Shown: positions 8,919-17,660 of the stretch, one piece after another
Layout: the number at the start of each line of letters is the position of its first letter
How positions within the stretch are numbered: the first letter of the stretch is position 1
Source of the DNA: Actinomycetaceae bacterium
GTDB lineage: Bacteria; Actinomycetota; Actinomycetes; Actinomycetales; Actinomycetaceae
Reading direction: 5' to 3'
DNA length: 64,000 nucleotides
Assembly: GCA_030538185.1 (NCBI GenBank)
Contig: JAUNUK010000003.1
Span: forward strand, 298,125 to 362,124
Position numbers and translations under genes: made by a program
The notes under the pieces: generated by a model
Told to the model about the DNA's origin: nothing
What the model saw: the letters and a program-made list of their open reading frames with translations, nothing else
The model's database searches: none

Positions 8919-9884
8919 TTATGTGGCGTAACCTGCCACAACCGCCCCCACCCAGGCCCTCGCATCCCTGAAAGCAGAATCTGTTGTTTCATCATCGACC
9001 CTGGTAGGAACGCCGTTGGCCTTGGGATACGAACCCAAGAAACGCACCTCGGGAGAGGTCCTGTGCAAGCCGATCAGGGCTGATTGAACGCGCTCGTCTG
9101 CCACGTGCCCTTCCAAGTCGATGGAAAAGGAGTAGTTGCCGAAGTATGCAGCAGCCGGGCGTGACTCGATGCGCGAAAGATTCACCCCGCGCGCTGAGAA
9201 CTGCTCCAACATGGTCAATAGCGCACCAGCCCGGTTATTAGGCAATGTGACCTGTAAAGTCGTCTTGTCTGCTCCCGTGGGCAACGGGGTAGAGCCCGGT
9301 TTTGAAACCAACACAAAACGGGTAACGGCATCCGGGTTATCAGCTACGCCCTGAGCCAAAATGCGCAGCCCGTACAGATCGGCGGATTCTTTAGAACACA
9401 AGGCTGCATCGTACCCACAGGCCACATCCTCTTTTAGAGCCTTGGCTGCCCCAGCAGTGGAGGTCGCCGGAAGGTGCGTCACATCCCCAATGTTCGCAAG
9501 CACCCATTTATGGCATTGCGCCCACGCATGTGGGTGTGTGGCAATCCTTTGGATCTGTCCCAGTTCGATATCACTATCGGCTCTGGTCACTAGACAGAAA
9601 GTTATGGGCACAACCATTTCGGCGACAATTGTTAGGGGATCTCCGTGTGCCAAAGAATCCAAAGTGGCATTTACGCCTCCCTCGACAGAGTTTTCAATCG
9701 GGACCACCGCCCTGTCTGAAACACCCGTACGCAAGGCCTCGAGAGCAGCAGGCACACCAGAACACGGGATAAGTTCGCAATCCTTGGGAGCAACTTGTCG
9801 CAATGCAGCTTCACAGAAAGTCCCCAGGGGGCCCAAAAAAGAGATCCGGGGGATTCCGTTCAGAATCGGGCCAGGCATAGACAC
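8919..9884 (-). CDS. pheA: Prephenate dehydratase
   Basis: This enzyme converts prephenate to phenylpyruvate in phenylalanine synthesis. The catalytic domain begins SFLGPLGTFCEAAL and includes the characteristic TRF motif (NPDAVTRFVLV). A C-terminal ACT regulatory domain with the ESRP motif (SRIESRPAAAYFGNYSF) is expected to bind Phe and give feedback inhibition. The frame is open up to 9944, but the conserved protein begins near here; GTG 9884 follows AAGGA with seven nucleotides spacing and is preferred, with ATG 9878 as an alternative. The neighbouring serS is on the same strand but separated by 104 bp holding one copy of the CGCCCTCGG motif (8903-8911). Confidence 0.95.
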   Translation of the reverse strand: MSMPGPILNGIPRISFLGPLGTFCEAALRQVAPKDCELIPCSGVPAALEALRTGVSDRAVVPIENSVEGGVNATLDSLAHGDPLTIVAEMVVPITFCLVTRADSDIELGQIQRIATHPHAWAQCHKWVLANIGDVTHLPATSTAGAAKALKEDVACGYDAALCSKESADLYGLRILAQGVADNPDAVTRFVLVSKPGSTPLPTGADKTTLQVTLPNNRAGALLTMLEQFSARGVNLSRIESRPAAAYFGNYSFSIDLEGHVADERVQSALIGLHRTSPEVRFLGSYPKANGVPTRVDDETTDSAFRDARAWVGAVVAGYAT

Positions 9885-10107
9885 AGACTCATCCTTGGTT
9901 TCATGGTCACTGTCCTGCCTTAATTCCCCTGTATTTGCTAACACGGCACTCCCCTATACCCTCTGTAATCTTCGCATCCCAGGTAATTTCTTGAGGCATA
10001 TACAATATTGGTCACACCCAAGCACCTGAGCGCCCTAAACTTTCAGCTATTCTTAAGGCTGTCACACGACTTTACCTGAAACAACGGGCGACTCTAGGAC
10101 AGACGTA

Positions 10108-11121
10108 GTGAGTATGGATTCGGCGAGACGGCCACAGGTTGGCGCGATCAAGACGTATCCGGCGCGCCAAAGTGTCAAAACGATTAGGAAAAAGAAACGC
10201 TATTCGTCAAAACACTGGGTGATCGGAATTACGTCCTTTTTGCTCGGAATGATCCTGGTTGTCGGGGCTATGGCTGGTGAAGGTAGAGGTAAAGTCGACC
10301 CCTCTGAGAGGCACGGCGGCATACTTTTCACCCGCTTCCCCTCACCGATACCCACCGATTCAGACACCAGACCCTTCTTTGATCCCAATGCTCCCCTGGA
10401 ACGACCTTCACCGATCTTTTCAACCCCAGAGCCTGCTTCACCAACTCCCGAGGCGCCAAGCCCTGAACCACCTGTCGTGACACAAGAGGGGCTCGTGCCT
10501 GATCCCAATAACGCACCTTCCGTCAGCTCCGCCTCTTTCGGGCTTGCCGAGGGCGGGACGCAGCAAGCCGCTATCCATGCTCAGTCTGGTGGGATTGGAG
10601 TCGGGCTTTTAGTGCCTCTGCGCATGCCCGCAGCTCCCACGATTCCAGATCCTCCTTCTGTCACTGTGCTTGGTGTGTCTAATCTCCGATGGGATATGAG
10701 GCCCCCCGATCTTCAAACACCGGCTCTGGACGCACTTTTAAGCCAGGGTAGTTCCGCAAACCTCGTCGTGCGTTCCGTCAATCTCAAGACTTGTGAAGTT
10801 GATGGCTGGTTGACTTTATCTGCCGGCAGACGTGCAGCTCAGTCCACTGGCACATGTCCCGAGATTGCACCTCCCAGCGGTGCGCAAAACGTGCCCAATT
10901 GGGACTCTTTTCTGGCTTCAGCGAGCGCTGCACAGTCTGACGTGCGCGTGGGCACGCTTGGCCAGACCTTAAGCGATGCACACATTCCTCTTCACGCCGT
11001 GGGGGCCGGTGCCGCAATAGCCATTGCCACAAGCGATGGCGCGATCTCTGGAAAGTACCTTGAAGCAGATTCTGCCGCTTCCGAAGGCGGCGATGTTCCC
11101 CCTTTTTTCTTCGTAAGATAG
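10108..11121 (+). CDS. Alkaline-phosphatase-like membrane protein, N-terminal part (frame interrupted)
   Basis: This is the first part of a gene whose continuation is in the -1 frame up to 12836. It starts at GTG 10108 after AGGA. A basic N-terminus and one TM segment (about residues 37-55) are followed by a Pro/Ser-rich linker and an extracytoplasmic domain (VTVLGVSNLRWDMRPPDLQ, NLVVRSVNLKTCEVDGWLTL) that aligns with the downstream paralogue at 12833-15049, which begins LVGVAGLRWSDLN. The shared design resembles alkaline-phosphatase-superfamily proteins. The frame ends nine residues after a CCCCCTTTTTTC tract (11098-11109). A -1 slip on T TTT TTC would give a protein of about 909 aa. Either programmed frameshifting, a phase-variable tract or a disabling mutation could explain this. 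Confidence 0.75.
   Translation: MSMDSARRPQVGAIKTYPARQSVKTIRKKKRYSSKHWVIGITSFLLGMILVVGAMAGEGRGKVDPSERHGGILFTRFPSPIPTDSDTRPFFDPNAPLERPSPIFSTPEPASPTPEAPSPEPPVVTQEGLVPDPNNAPSVSSASFGLAEGGTQQAAIHAQSGGIGVGLLVPLRMPAAPTIPDPPSVTVLGVSNLRWDMRPPDLQTPALDALLSQGSSANLVVRSVNLKTCEVDGWLTLSAGRRAAQSTGTCPEIAPPSGAQNVPNWDSFLASASAAQSDVRVGTLGQTLSDAHIPLHAVGAGAAIAIATSDGAISGKYLEADSAASEGGDVPPFFFVR
11098..11109 (+). other. Slippery tract and -1 frameshift point
   Basis: C5T6C contains T TTT TTC (11103-11109) in exactly the phase X XXY YYZ relative to the upstream frame, which is the form used for -1 ribosomal slippage. A small hairpin (GTAGA-TTTT-TCTAC) follows about 11 nt later. After slippage the frame continues CTT CGT AAG from 11109 with no stop to 12836, and the joined product matches the intact paralogue. 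Confidence 0.6.
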
Positions 11122-12836
11122 TAGATTTTTCTACCCAACCTGGCTTAACTGTAGTTGACGTAGTTGACGTTCTTGGAAATCCTTCTGGGCTTACACAACT
11201 GGAGACCACGACTCGTTCGTGGTTGGGCCTGGATGGCCTTATCCAGGCCATCCGTAGCGAGGCCCCCAATACGCACATCCTCCTTGCTTCCCTATCCGAC
11301 ATAGCCCCTTTCCCGAGATTGCAAACATTTGCATATATGGGACCCGCACCAGAGGTATCGCAAGCAACTCAGGCAACCCAGACAACCCAGGCAGGGCGAA
11401 ACACAAGCAGCAGCACCCTGGCCAGATCCATGTCTTTGAGGCAAAGCGGCCTGGTTCAAACCCCAGACATCACCGCCACACTCATCGATCTTTTTGGCCT
11501 CGAAATGCCCAACAATCTTTCGGGTACTCCAATTTTCGCAGCCCCCCACACCCAAAATGACCCCGTTCAACTGCGCTCAGCCCTGGCTGACCAGGCCCGA
11601 CACGCCGCCTATGGACCTCGCCTACAGGGCCTCTATATCGTCATCATCTCAACAATAACCGTGCTGGTCATCCTGGGCTTCGTATGGTCACTCAATCGCA
11701 GGATCTACCGCAAAGACACGCCTTCCGTCACAGGCCTGCTTCGCGGGTGGAAACTTATCTTTTTATGGATGACCCAGCTGGCAGCAACCGTATTCTTAGC
11801 CAATCTGCTGCCGTGGTGGAGGCTTGGTGACCCCTGCACCGAAAGAGCCCTTGCGACAACCAGTTTTATCGGCGCGCTGATCCCTTTGCTACTTGCCTTC
11901 CTAAGCATGCCCCTGTTCTTGCTACCTCGCATTGTGCGTCCACCAGGACTAAGACCGGCTGGACTCGTTGGCGCAGTGTCAGCCTTTGTGCTCGCGGTTC
12001 TCTTGGCAGATCCTCTTCTAGGTTCTCCACTGCTCCTCGATTCCGCTCTGGGTGTCCCAACCGCTACCGGATGGCGGTTCTACGGCGTCAATAACTCCAG
12101 TTTCGCCCTCATTGTGACGGCAGCTCTAGTATTGAGCGCCTGCATAGGGCATGTGCTCATCAAGCGAGGCAAACGCCTTGCAGCCGGTATCGTCACCGTC
12201 ATTATCGGCTCCGTCTGTGTGATTATCGACGCGGCACCTTCTATTGGTGCCGATCTTGGTGGCCCCTTGGCAGCTATTCCTGGTTTTTTGATTATGGCGC
12301 TTCTTCTCACAGGAAGACGGTTGACGTGGTTGACGACTATGCCCATTGTCTTGGTGACTCTTGTGAGTGTCGCTAGCGTTGCCGTCCTCGATTGGATGCG
12401 CCCCCTACGAATGCGTACCCACCTGGGAAACTTCGTCCAAAACGTGCTAGAGGGTCAAGCCCATAGCGTCTTATGGCGAAAGGCCACCCAGATTTTTTCA
12501 GGCTCACTGCCGCTGCCTTTAATACTTGCCTTCGCGCTGGGTGTATCCCTATTAGCCCTGCTCATATTCGCACCCATCGTTTCAGCCGTGCGCAACCCCC
12601 AGCGAGGCGACTACTCTTGGCTCACCCAACCTTCCAACTTGCCCTCCGCCGATCAGTTCTCCCCAGCGGCCCGCCCCTTAATCACCTCATGGGTCGTCAC
12701 AATGGTCCTAGCCACGGCTGCCAATGATTCATCCATCCTGATACCCCTCACCGCTTCGACCCTACTGATTCCCCTACTGGGGCTTGCCATAACTGGAGCT
12801 TTATCGCATTCGCGTAATAGTGTGGAGCCAGTATGA
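11109..12836 (+). CDS. Alkaline-phosphatase-like membrane protein, C-terminal part (in -1 frame)
   Basis: This segment continues the protein that starts at 10108. Its frame is open from the slippery tract: TQPGLTVVDVVDVLG, encoded partly by a tandem 9-bp repeat (11151-11170), is followed by LIQAIRSEAPNTHILLASLSDI and RQSGLVQTPDITATL, which align with the intact paralogue (VRQSGLVQNADISVTV). After about residue 135 come roughly ten TM segments with conserved NNSSFALI, SIGADLGGP and DWMRPLRMRTHLGNF patterns. A TTG at 11223 could in theory start a shorter product. The stop overlaps the start of the paralogue by 4 nt, so the two form one operon. The function is unknown; an envelope role is likely from the membrane topology and the glycosyltransferase nearby. 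Confidence 0.75.
   Translation, partial: LRKIVDFSTQPGLTVVDVVDVLGNPSGLTQLETTTRSWLGLDGLIQAIRSEAPNTHILLASLSDIAPFPRLQTFAYMGPAPEVSQATQATQTTQAGRNTSSSTLARSMSLRQSGLVQTPDITATLIDLFGLEMPNNLSGTPIFAAPHTQNDPVQLRSALADQARHAAYGPRLQGLYIVIISTITVLVILGFVWSLNRRIYRKDTPSVTGLLRGWKLIFLWMTQLAATVFLANLLPWWRLGDPCTERALATTSFIGALIPLLLAFLSMPLFLLPRIVRPPGLRPAGLVGAVSAFVLAVLLADPLLGSPLLLDSALGVPTATGWRFYGVNNSSFALIVTAALVLSACIGHVLIKRGKRLAAGIVTVIIGSVCVIIDAAPSIGADLGGPLAAIPGFLIMALLLTGRRLTWLTTMPIVLVTLVSVASVAVLDWMRPLRMRTHLGNFVQNVLEGQAHSVLWRKATQIFSGSLPLPLILAFALGVSLLALLIFAPIVSAVRNPQRGDYSWLTQPSNLPSADQFSPAARPLITSWVVTMVLATAANDSSILIPLTASTLLIPLLGLAITGALSHSRNSVEPV
11151..11170 (+). repeat. 9-bp-period direct repeat (GTAGTTGAC unit)
   Basis: GTAGTTGAC is repeated with period nine, followed by GT. 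It encodes VVDVVDV just after the frameshift in the phosphatase-like gene and belongs to the dispersed TTGACGTGGTTGACG family. Confidence 0.7.
12321..12336 (+). repeat. GTTGACGTGGTTGACG element
   Basis: An exact copy of the dispersed element, here read as LTWLTT in a TM region of the phosphatase-like protein. The frame differs from hrpA, where the same DNA reads VDVVD. Confidence 0.7.
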
Positions 12837-15049
12837 ATCGTTGGATTTCACTTACCTCCTTTCTAATTGCAGGTTTCCTGCTCCTGACCTCACTCGCATA
12901 CGCCTTGCCGAGGACGGACAGCCCGCACTCTGGCAGGGACAATAATCCACCAGTAATCCTCGTCGGGGTGGCTGGTCTGCGCTGGTCTGACCTGAATACG
13001 TCCCTAGAAAACAACCCGAAGCTTAAAGAAATTTGGAACTCAACTCTCCTTGGAAAAGGATCCTTGGGTAATAATGTCGTGCGCTCGGTCCGTACGTCTG
13101 CATGCCCTGTGGACGGCTGGTTAACTCTCAGTTCAGGTGCAAGGGCAGGAGATCTCACTCCAGAGGCATCGGGTGAATGTCGTCCCATGACTCCCCCCGA
13201 AGGTGATGAGCTACTTATCCCCCAGTGGCCCAGGTATGTCAGTGCGGCACGAATGCAAGGGTTCAGTTCAAAACCTGGTGCCTTCGGCAATGCCCTCAAG
13301 ACAGGTGGTATCAAGTCCCTGGCCATTGGACCAGGGGCAAGTATCGCTTTATCTGACCAGCTAGGCGTTGTAGTAGGCGACTATATTAGCCTCCCCTCAA
13401 ACGACATAGAGCTCAGGCAAGAGATAGAAAAAGCCCTGCGCGCTTATGACCTCACTGTTATTGACGCCGGTTCCACGCCCCGCCCAAAAGCCGAACCCAT
13501 GAAGGATCAAGATGCTTCCGACGCATTGGAGAAACGAACACAAGCCCACCAGCTAGCCATCGACTCTCTAGTGTCCCGTATTGCGGTTGTACTTCAACAG
13601 GTTCCTGAGGAGGCTACCCTCATTGTCGCTTCTGTGGCCGATACAACTAGGCGCCCCGACCTTCAATTCATGGCCATACGCTGCGCCGATTGCCAGCAAG
13701 GACTGTCGTATTCAGGCTCCGTCAGACAATCGGGTCTGGTACAAAACGCTGATATTTCAGTAACCGTGACGACGGCTCTTGGCTTAAAACATCCAAGTGG
13801 GTTCTTTGGCTCCCCGATTACCTCTCAAGCCTCCAGCGCATCGCAACAAGATCGGCTAGATGCTCTGGTAAACCAAGAAAAACGGGCCCAAGAAAACCGC
13901 AAAGCAGTACCTGCTTTCTTTATATTTCTCACCGTCGTCAACGTCGGTTTCTTCTTGTTTGTATGCGTTGTCTACCTGTGGGGACGCAAGCGACAAGTGC
14001 CCACAAACCTTTCAAGTTTCCCCTGGTTCATTCCCATATCTGTCCTCATCGCCAGTTTGCCGTGGGCGGGGCAAGTAGTGGCCTATCTGCCCTGGTGGCT
14101 GTCTCCTGCACCGATACCCACCCTGCTGATAGCGATCATATTGCTCGCGGGAATTAGCGGCATGGGGACCCTAAAAGTGAGCGCTTCCATCGAAAAGAAA
14201 ACCGGGATTCAACTTCCAGAACTTGTGCCTGGACTCGTTTCAGGTCTCCTGTTTTTCACCATCGTCATTGACGCCCTGCGCAGTGGCACAGCCCAACTTG
14301 ATGCCCCTATGGGGGTATCTTCCCTTGTTGGCGGTCGTTTTTATGGCCTTAACAACACAGCCTTCGCCCTATTGGCAACCAGCGGAATCATCTTTACTGC
14401 CTGCGTTCTTCTCCTATTGCGGCGCACAAACCTGGAAAGAAAACGCCTACTACAAACTCTTCTCATCGTGTTGATCGGTGGCCTAAGCGTCATAGTCGAC
14501 GGCTTCCCCAGTTTTGGTGCCGATTTTGGAGGTCCCCCTGCCTTGATTCCCGGTTTCATCGCTATGGGTCTCGTTGCCAACGAATTACGAGTGACCTGGT
14601 TGCGAGTCCTTAGCATCGGTGTCCTCACTGTGGGAGGTGTGAGCGCTTTGGCATTCGCTGACTGGCTGCGTCCCAGCTTAGAGCGCACTCACCTGGGTCG
14701 TTTCGTCGACACAGTTTTCCAAGGCGAAGTGTGGGCGGTCCTCATGCGCAAAGCCCAACAAAACCTACACAATCTGACCCACTCGTACCTGACGATCGTG
14801 GCCTTGGCTGGGCTGCTTGTGGCCTTCCTGGTATTACGACCAGCGTTCAAACAGGTCCGCGGGTCGGTCTTTAGCCCAACACTCGAAGCATGCGTGTGGG
14901 CACTTTTAATCACACACCTTCTGGGCTACGCACTAAACGACTCCGGGATCTTAATAACTGCCTGCGGGATAATGTTTGCGATCCCTTTGGGTTTAGCTTT
15001 TGCCTCAAAGGCCAGGACTGGCGCAGGCTACAAAACACTCATTGAGTAG
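12833..15049 (+). CDS. Alkaline-phosphatase-like polytopic membrane protein, 738 aa (intact paralogue)
   Basis: The N-terminus is a signal or anchor segment (residues 4-24). Residues about 40-340 form an extracytoplasmic domain with LVGVAGLRWSDLN, VVRSVRTSACPVDGWLTL, ATLIVASVADTTRRPDL and VRQSGLVQNADISVTV, a pattern like the core of the alkaline phosphatase superfamily, although a complete metal site is not evident. About ten TM helices follow, including RFYGLNNTAFALLATSG, SFGADFGGPPALIPGF and DWLRPSLERTHLGRFVDTV. It is a tandem duplicate of the gene ending at 12836 and overlaps it by 4 bp. The 3' end overlaps the convergent glycosyltransferase gene by 22 bp. A role in envelope polymer metabolism is possible but not shown. 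Confidence 0.8.
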   Translation: MNRWISLTSFLIAGFLLLTSLAYALPRTDSPHSGRDNNPPVILVGVAGLRWSDLNTSLENNPKLKEIWNSTLLGKGSLGNNVVRSVRTSACPVDGWLTLSSGARAGDLTPEASGECRPMTPPEGDELLIPQWPRYVSAARMQGFSSKPGAFGNALKTGGIKSLAIGPGASIALSDQLGVVVGDYISLPSNDIELRQEIEKALRAYDLTVIDAGSTPRPKAEPMKDQDASDALEKRTQAHQLAIDSLVSRIAVVLQQVPEEATLIVASVADTTRRPDLQFMAIRCADCQQGLSYSGSVRQSGLVQNADISVTVTTALGLKHPSGFFGSPITSQASSASQQDRLDALVNQEKRAQENRKAVPAFFIFLTVVNVGFFLFVCVVYLWGRKRQVPTNLSSFPWFIPISVLIASLPWAGQVVAYLPWWLSPAPIPTLLIAIILLAGISGMGTLKVSASIEKKTGIQLPELVPGLVSGLLFFTIVIDALRSGTAQLDAPMGVSSLVGGRFYGLNNTAFALLATSGIIFTACVLLLLRRTNLERKRLLQTLLIVLIGGLSVIVDGFPSFGADFGGPPALIPGFIAMGLVANELRVTWLRVLSIGVLTVGGVSALAFADWLRPSLERTHLGRFVDTVFQGEVWAVLMRKAQQNLHNLTHSYLTIVALAGLLVAFLVLRPAFKQVRGSVFSPTLEACVWALLITHLLGYALNDSGILITACGIMFAIPLGLAFASKARTGAGYKTLIE

Positions 15050-15831
15050 GGATCACCGGGGTTGTGCTCTATGCGGCGTTTGGGCTTCCTCATTTTCACC
15101 CCGGTCCTAAAGAACCTGCGGCCTTGCACGGCAAGCCACACATCCCGGTACTGACCTAAGCGGTGAAGATATCCCCTAAAATTATTCTTTGTTGCTCGAT
15201 GCTCCAGGTCACACGGCACTTCTTGGACGGTATAACCCTGTAGTAGTAGGTCTATGGTCATTCCAGTTTCGACCCCCCATCCGCCAGCCAGAGGCAAGAC
15301 GGAAAAGAAGGCTTCATGGGTGAGACAGCGCTGACCACTTAGGGGCTGAGTCGGAGTCCACCCCGTGATCCGCTGTATCGCACGGCGGGCAAGCCCAGTC
15401 ACAAAACCATGTCCCCCTGCATCCTGCTGAGGGGGAAGAGCAGCAATTGCGCAATCTGCCTCACCTTCGAGGACCGCTTGAACCAGAGGAGCGCAATTCG
15501 CAGCGCTCTCTCCCAGATCTGCATCGATGAACAATAAAAGACGACCCGGTCCATCAACGGGGTCGCGCATAGCGACTACCTTCGAGCCTGTCTCCATCGC
15601 CGAAGCCTTGCCCCGATTGACCGAGTGCCGCACGGTGACAGCACCTGCTGCACGGGCTGCATGTTGAGTTCCATCGGTTGAACCGTCATCGACGACGACC
15701 ATCAGATCCACCAGTGGAATCGCACGACACACACGAACGGTGGCAGCGATCCTGTCTGCCTCGTTTCTGGCAGGAATTATGACAGCGACCCGTTGCCCTG
15801 AGGAAAGTGGCCCATCCAACGCCTTTGACAC
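15028..15831 (-). CDS. Family 2 glycosyltransferase, 267 aa
   Basis: A GT-A fold nucleotide-sugar transferase: VAVIIPARNEADRIAAT at the N-terminus, the nucleotide-binding VVVDDGSTDGTQ, and LLFIDADLGES in the DXD position. A later segment, GWGVETGMTIDLLLQGYTVQEVPCDLEHR, matches the acceptor-loop region of dolichyl-phosphate-mannose-synthase-like or glucosyl-3-phosphoglycerate-synthase-like enzymes. There is no TM segment. The start is GTG 15831 with TAGGCT seven nucleotides upstream, so it is probably leaderless. It is convergent and overlapping with the phosphatase-like membrane proteins, and may act on the same envelope polymer; that link is inference. Confidence 0.85.
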   Translation of the reverse strand: MSKALDGPLSSGQRVAVIIPARNEADRIAATVRVCRAIPLVDLMVVVDDGSTDGTQHAARAAGAVTVRHSVNRGKASAMETGSKVVAMRDPVDGPGRLLLFIDADLGESAANCAPLVQAVLEGEADCAIAALPPQQDAGGHGFVTGLARRAIQRITGWTPTQPLSGQRCLTHEAFFSVLPLAGGWGVETGMTIDLLLQGYTVQEVPCDLEHRATKNNFRGYLHRLGQYRDVWLAVQGRRFFRTGVKMRKPKRRIEHNPGDPYSMSVL

Positions 15832-15914
15832 GCCCTTAAGCCTATCTCTGTTCCTTCTGCTTTGCTTGTTATTTTCCGTGGTTGCTTAGGGAAAAGCACA
15901 ATCCTCCACGTATA

Positions 15915-16784
15915 TCAGCGAATATCGACCTGTCTAGAGATGATGCCGTCCCTCGCTCGCTTCTCTTCATAGCTAAGAGGCGTGTCATCCTTTAAGGCCG
16001 CAGCAAGGGACTTCTCCAGGGCAATCATCGCCGTGCTCAAGTCTGCGGCTGTCGATGCATCAGGGATCTCCCACACAGGAATCAACAAACCGCAGGTGCG
16101 GAAAGCCCCCACGAACTTGCTGTCCTTTCCTACTGAAAGCTCACCGGCTGCCCGCAACCGCGCCAAGGCATCGAGATCTTCCCTTTCACCTGTTGGCCTC
16201 ACCCATCGCACAAAATTCCGATTCATTTCTGCCGTCCAAGCACCCTCAACTCCTGGGACCGCCTCGGTGGGCACAAGACTCATACTGGATTGTTCCATGG
16301 CCTGCACAACCTCTGGGGTCTGGTCTGCATTCGGGTCCAACCAGAATCCAAAGTCCTTTTCGATGACAATATCCATAGGCGTGGCAGGATCAATGACCTC
16401 AGCCAATTCAGGCGATTCGTCAGTCACGTCAACCGCAATTGCGCCAGTTTTTCCTGAATCTGCAGCATTTATTGCAGAGATTAGGGCAATAGCCAAATCG
16501 TGTGAAGCATCTCCAGAATGTGCTTGAATCTGCATCGCAGCCATGGGTGTGCCGTCCTCGCGAACAAAAGCTATGGCGACTTCCGGCAAAAAGCTACAAA
16601 TGATGACCTCTCTGGCGCCGTAGGCAGGGGTCGTCTTCACCCGGATTGTGGCTGCCGGAAGAATGTCGCGGCAAGCAACCAAGGCAAGCTCTGACACAAA
16701 ACCCTCAAAAGGCCTGCTCTTAAAGGGAATTTCGCGCTTTTTGTCTGTTTTTACGCGCACTATTTTTCTGCTCTTTTTACCCAT
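15915..16784 (-). CDS. DUF5926 family protein, 289 aa
   Basis: This is a conserved actinobacterial protein of unknown function. The N-terminus is strongly basic (MGKKSRKIVRVKTDKKREI) and is followed by FEGFVSELALVACRDILPAATI, typical of DUF5926. The remainder is soluble, with acidic stretches and no TM segments. Some databases relate the family loosely to SecA-associated proteins, but nothing here proves a function. ATG 16784 is preceded by TAGGCT with seven nucleotides between, so the mRNA is probably leaderless. The TetR gene lies just upstream on the same strand (20 bp). Confidence 0.8.
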   Translation of the reverse strand: MGKKSRKIVRVKTDKKREIPFKSRPFEGFVSELALVACRDILPAATIRVKTTPAYGAREVIICSFLPEVAIAFVREDGTPMAAMQIQAHSGDASHDLAIALISAINAADSGKTGAIAVDVTDESPELAEVIDPATPMDIVIEKDFGFWLDPNADQTPEVVQAMEQSSMSLVPTEAVPGVEGAWTAEMNRNFVRWVRPTGEREDLDALARLRAAGELSVGKDSKFVGAFRTCGLLIPVWEIPDASTAADLSTAMIALEKSLAAALKDDTPLSYEEKRARDGIISRQVDIR

Positions 16785-16804
16785 GCGGATAAGCCTAGCT
16801 CACG

Positions 16805-17473
16805 CTAGGAGCGGGGCAGTTCGTCACAAGCAAAAGTCTTCTCCCCCGGCAGGGGTACCAAATACCTGTCGACCAGGGTATAGAGCTGTCTGGCGATGCC
16901 TTCATCCCCGATCTCTTGTCGAGTGTTATCCGAAAGCAACAAGAATGATTGGGTCACAGAGACCGAGATATTGGCAAATTGGTTAAATTCCTCGCTCAAA
17001 TCACGGATATCGATCTCTCTGCCCTCAACATCGTTCATCATTTCCACGAATTTGGATACGAAGCGACTGGAGTCCAAAGGTTGGCGATCCAAGAACAACG
17101 GAACCAGTAGCTCTGGTTCCCACTCGCGCAGTGCGGCAGTAACCGGTGCTTGAATCAGAGCCATCACGGTTTCGACGAAAGTGGTCGTGACGCGGGCACG
17201 CAGCGAAGTGATATCTGCACCACGCTTGGGTATTTCATCGATGATGGCATCAATTTCTCTCGATAGACAGTGTGAAACGATGTCTTCTATCCCGTAAAAG
17301 TGCCTCGAGATGGCGGCTGCAGGAATCTGGCATTTTTCGGCAAGAGACTGGATGGATACCATGCGAATACCATTAGTGATGATCAACTCCTCTGCTGCAT
17401 CCAAAACAAGACTGAGGTCGTCAGCACTTAGGCGCAAAGGATCCTTAATCGTCAACGAAGCCACCCCTCTCAC
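16805..17473 (-). CDS. TetR-family transcriptional regulator, about 220 aa
   Basis: The N-terminal helix-turn-helix is clear: LSADDLSLVLDAAEELIITNGIRMVSIQSLAEKCQIPAAAISRHF, with the recognition helix around PAAAISRHFYGIEDI. The C-terminal ligand domain is divergent. The frame starts at GTG 17473; GTG 17464 follows AGGTGAGAGGG and is an alternative. The gene diverges from phosphoglucomutase with about 190 bp between, so it may regulate itself or pgm. I see no obvious palindromic operator in that gap. The inducer is unknown. Confidence 0.85.
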   Translation of the reverse strand: MRGVASLTIKDPLRLSADDLSLVLDAAEELIITNGIRMVSIQSLAEKCQIPAAAISRHFYGIEDIVSHCLSREIDAIIDEIPKRGADITSLRARVTTTFVETVMALIQAPVTAALREWEPELLVPLFLDRQPLDSSRFVSKFVEMMNDVEGREIDIRDLSEEFNQFANISVSVTQSFLLLSDNTRQEIGDEGIARQLYTLVDRYLVPLPGEKTFACDELPRS

Positions 17474-17660
17474 CTACAGGAATTGATGGAACACTGAATT
17501 TTCTTAAACCCCGAGTAGTCTATGTGACCAGCGCTGCTTGAGGATGTCATACCAGGTTACACTTCTCAATTCCCTGCTCACGATCACCCATCCTTGACCA
17601 GAAATGGCAACTTCCCTTGTTCGCCCTGTAAATAACCGTAATCAGTGCCAGAATCTAGGT

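Noticed and set aside
9361-10029. 222-codon open frame on the plus strand
   Set aside because: Antisense to pheA, whose product is fully supported; the frame is a by-product of codon usage.
11223-12836. Independent gene starting at TTG 11223
   Set aside because: The frame is open and homologous to the paralogue well upstream of this codon, so the segment is the continuation of the gene starting at 10108.
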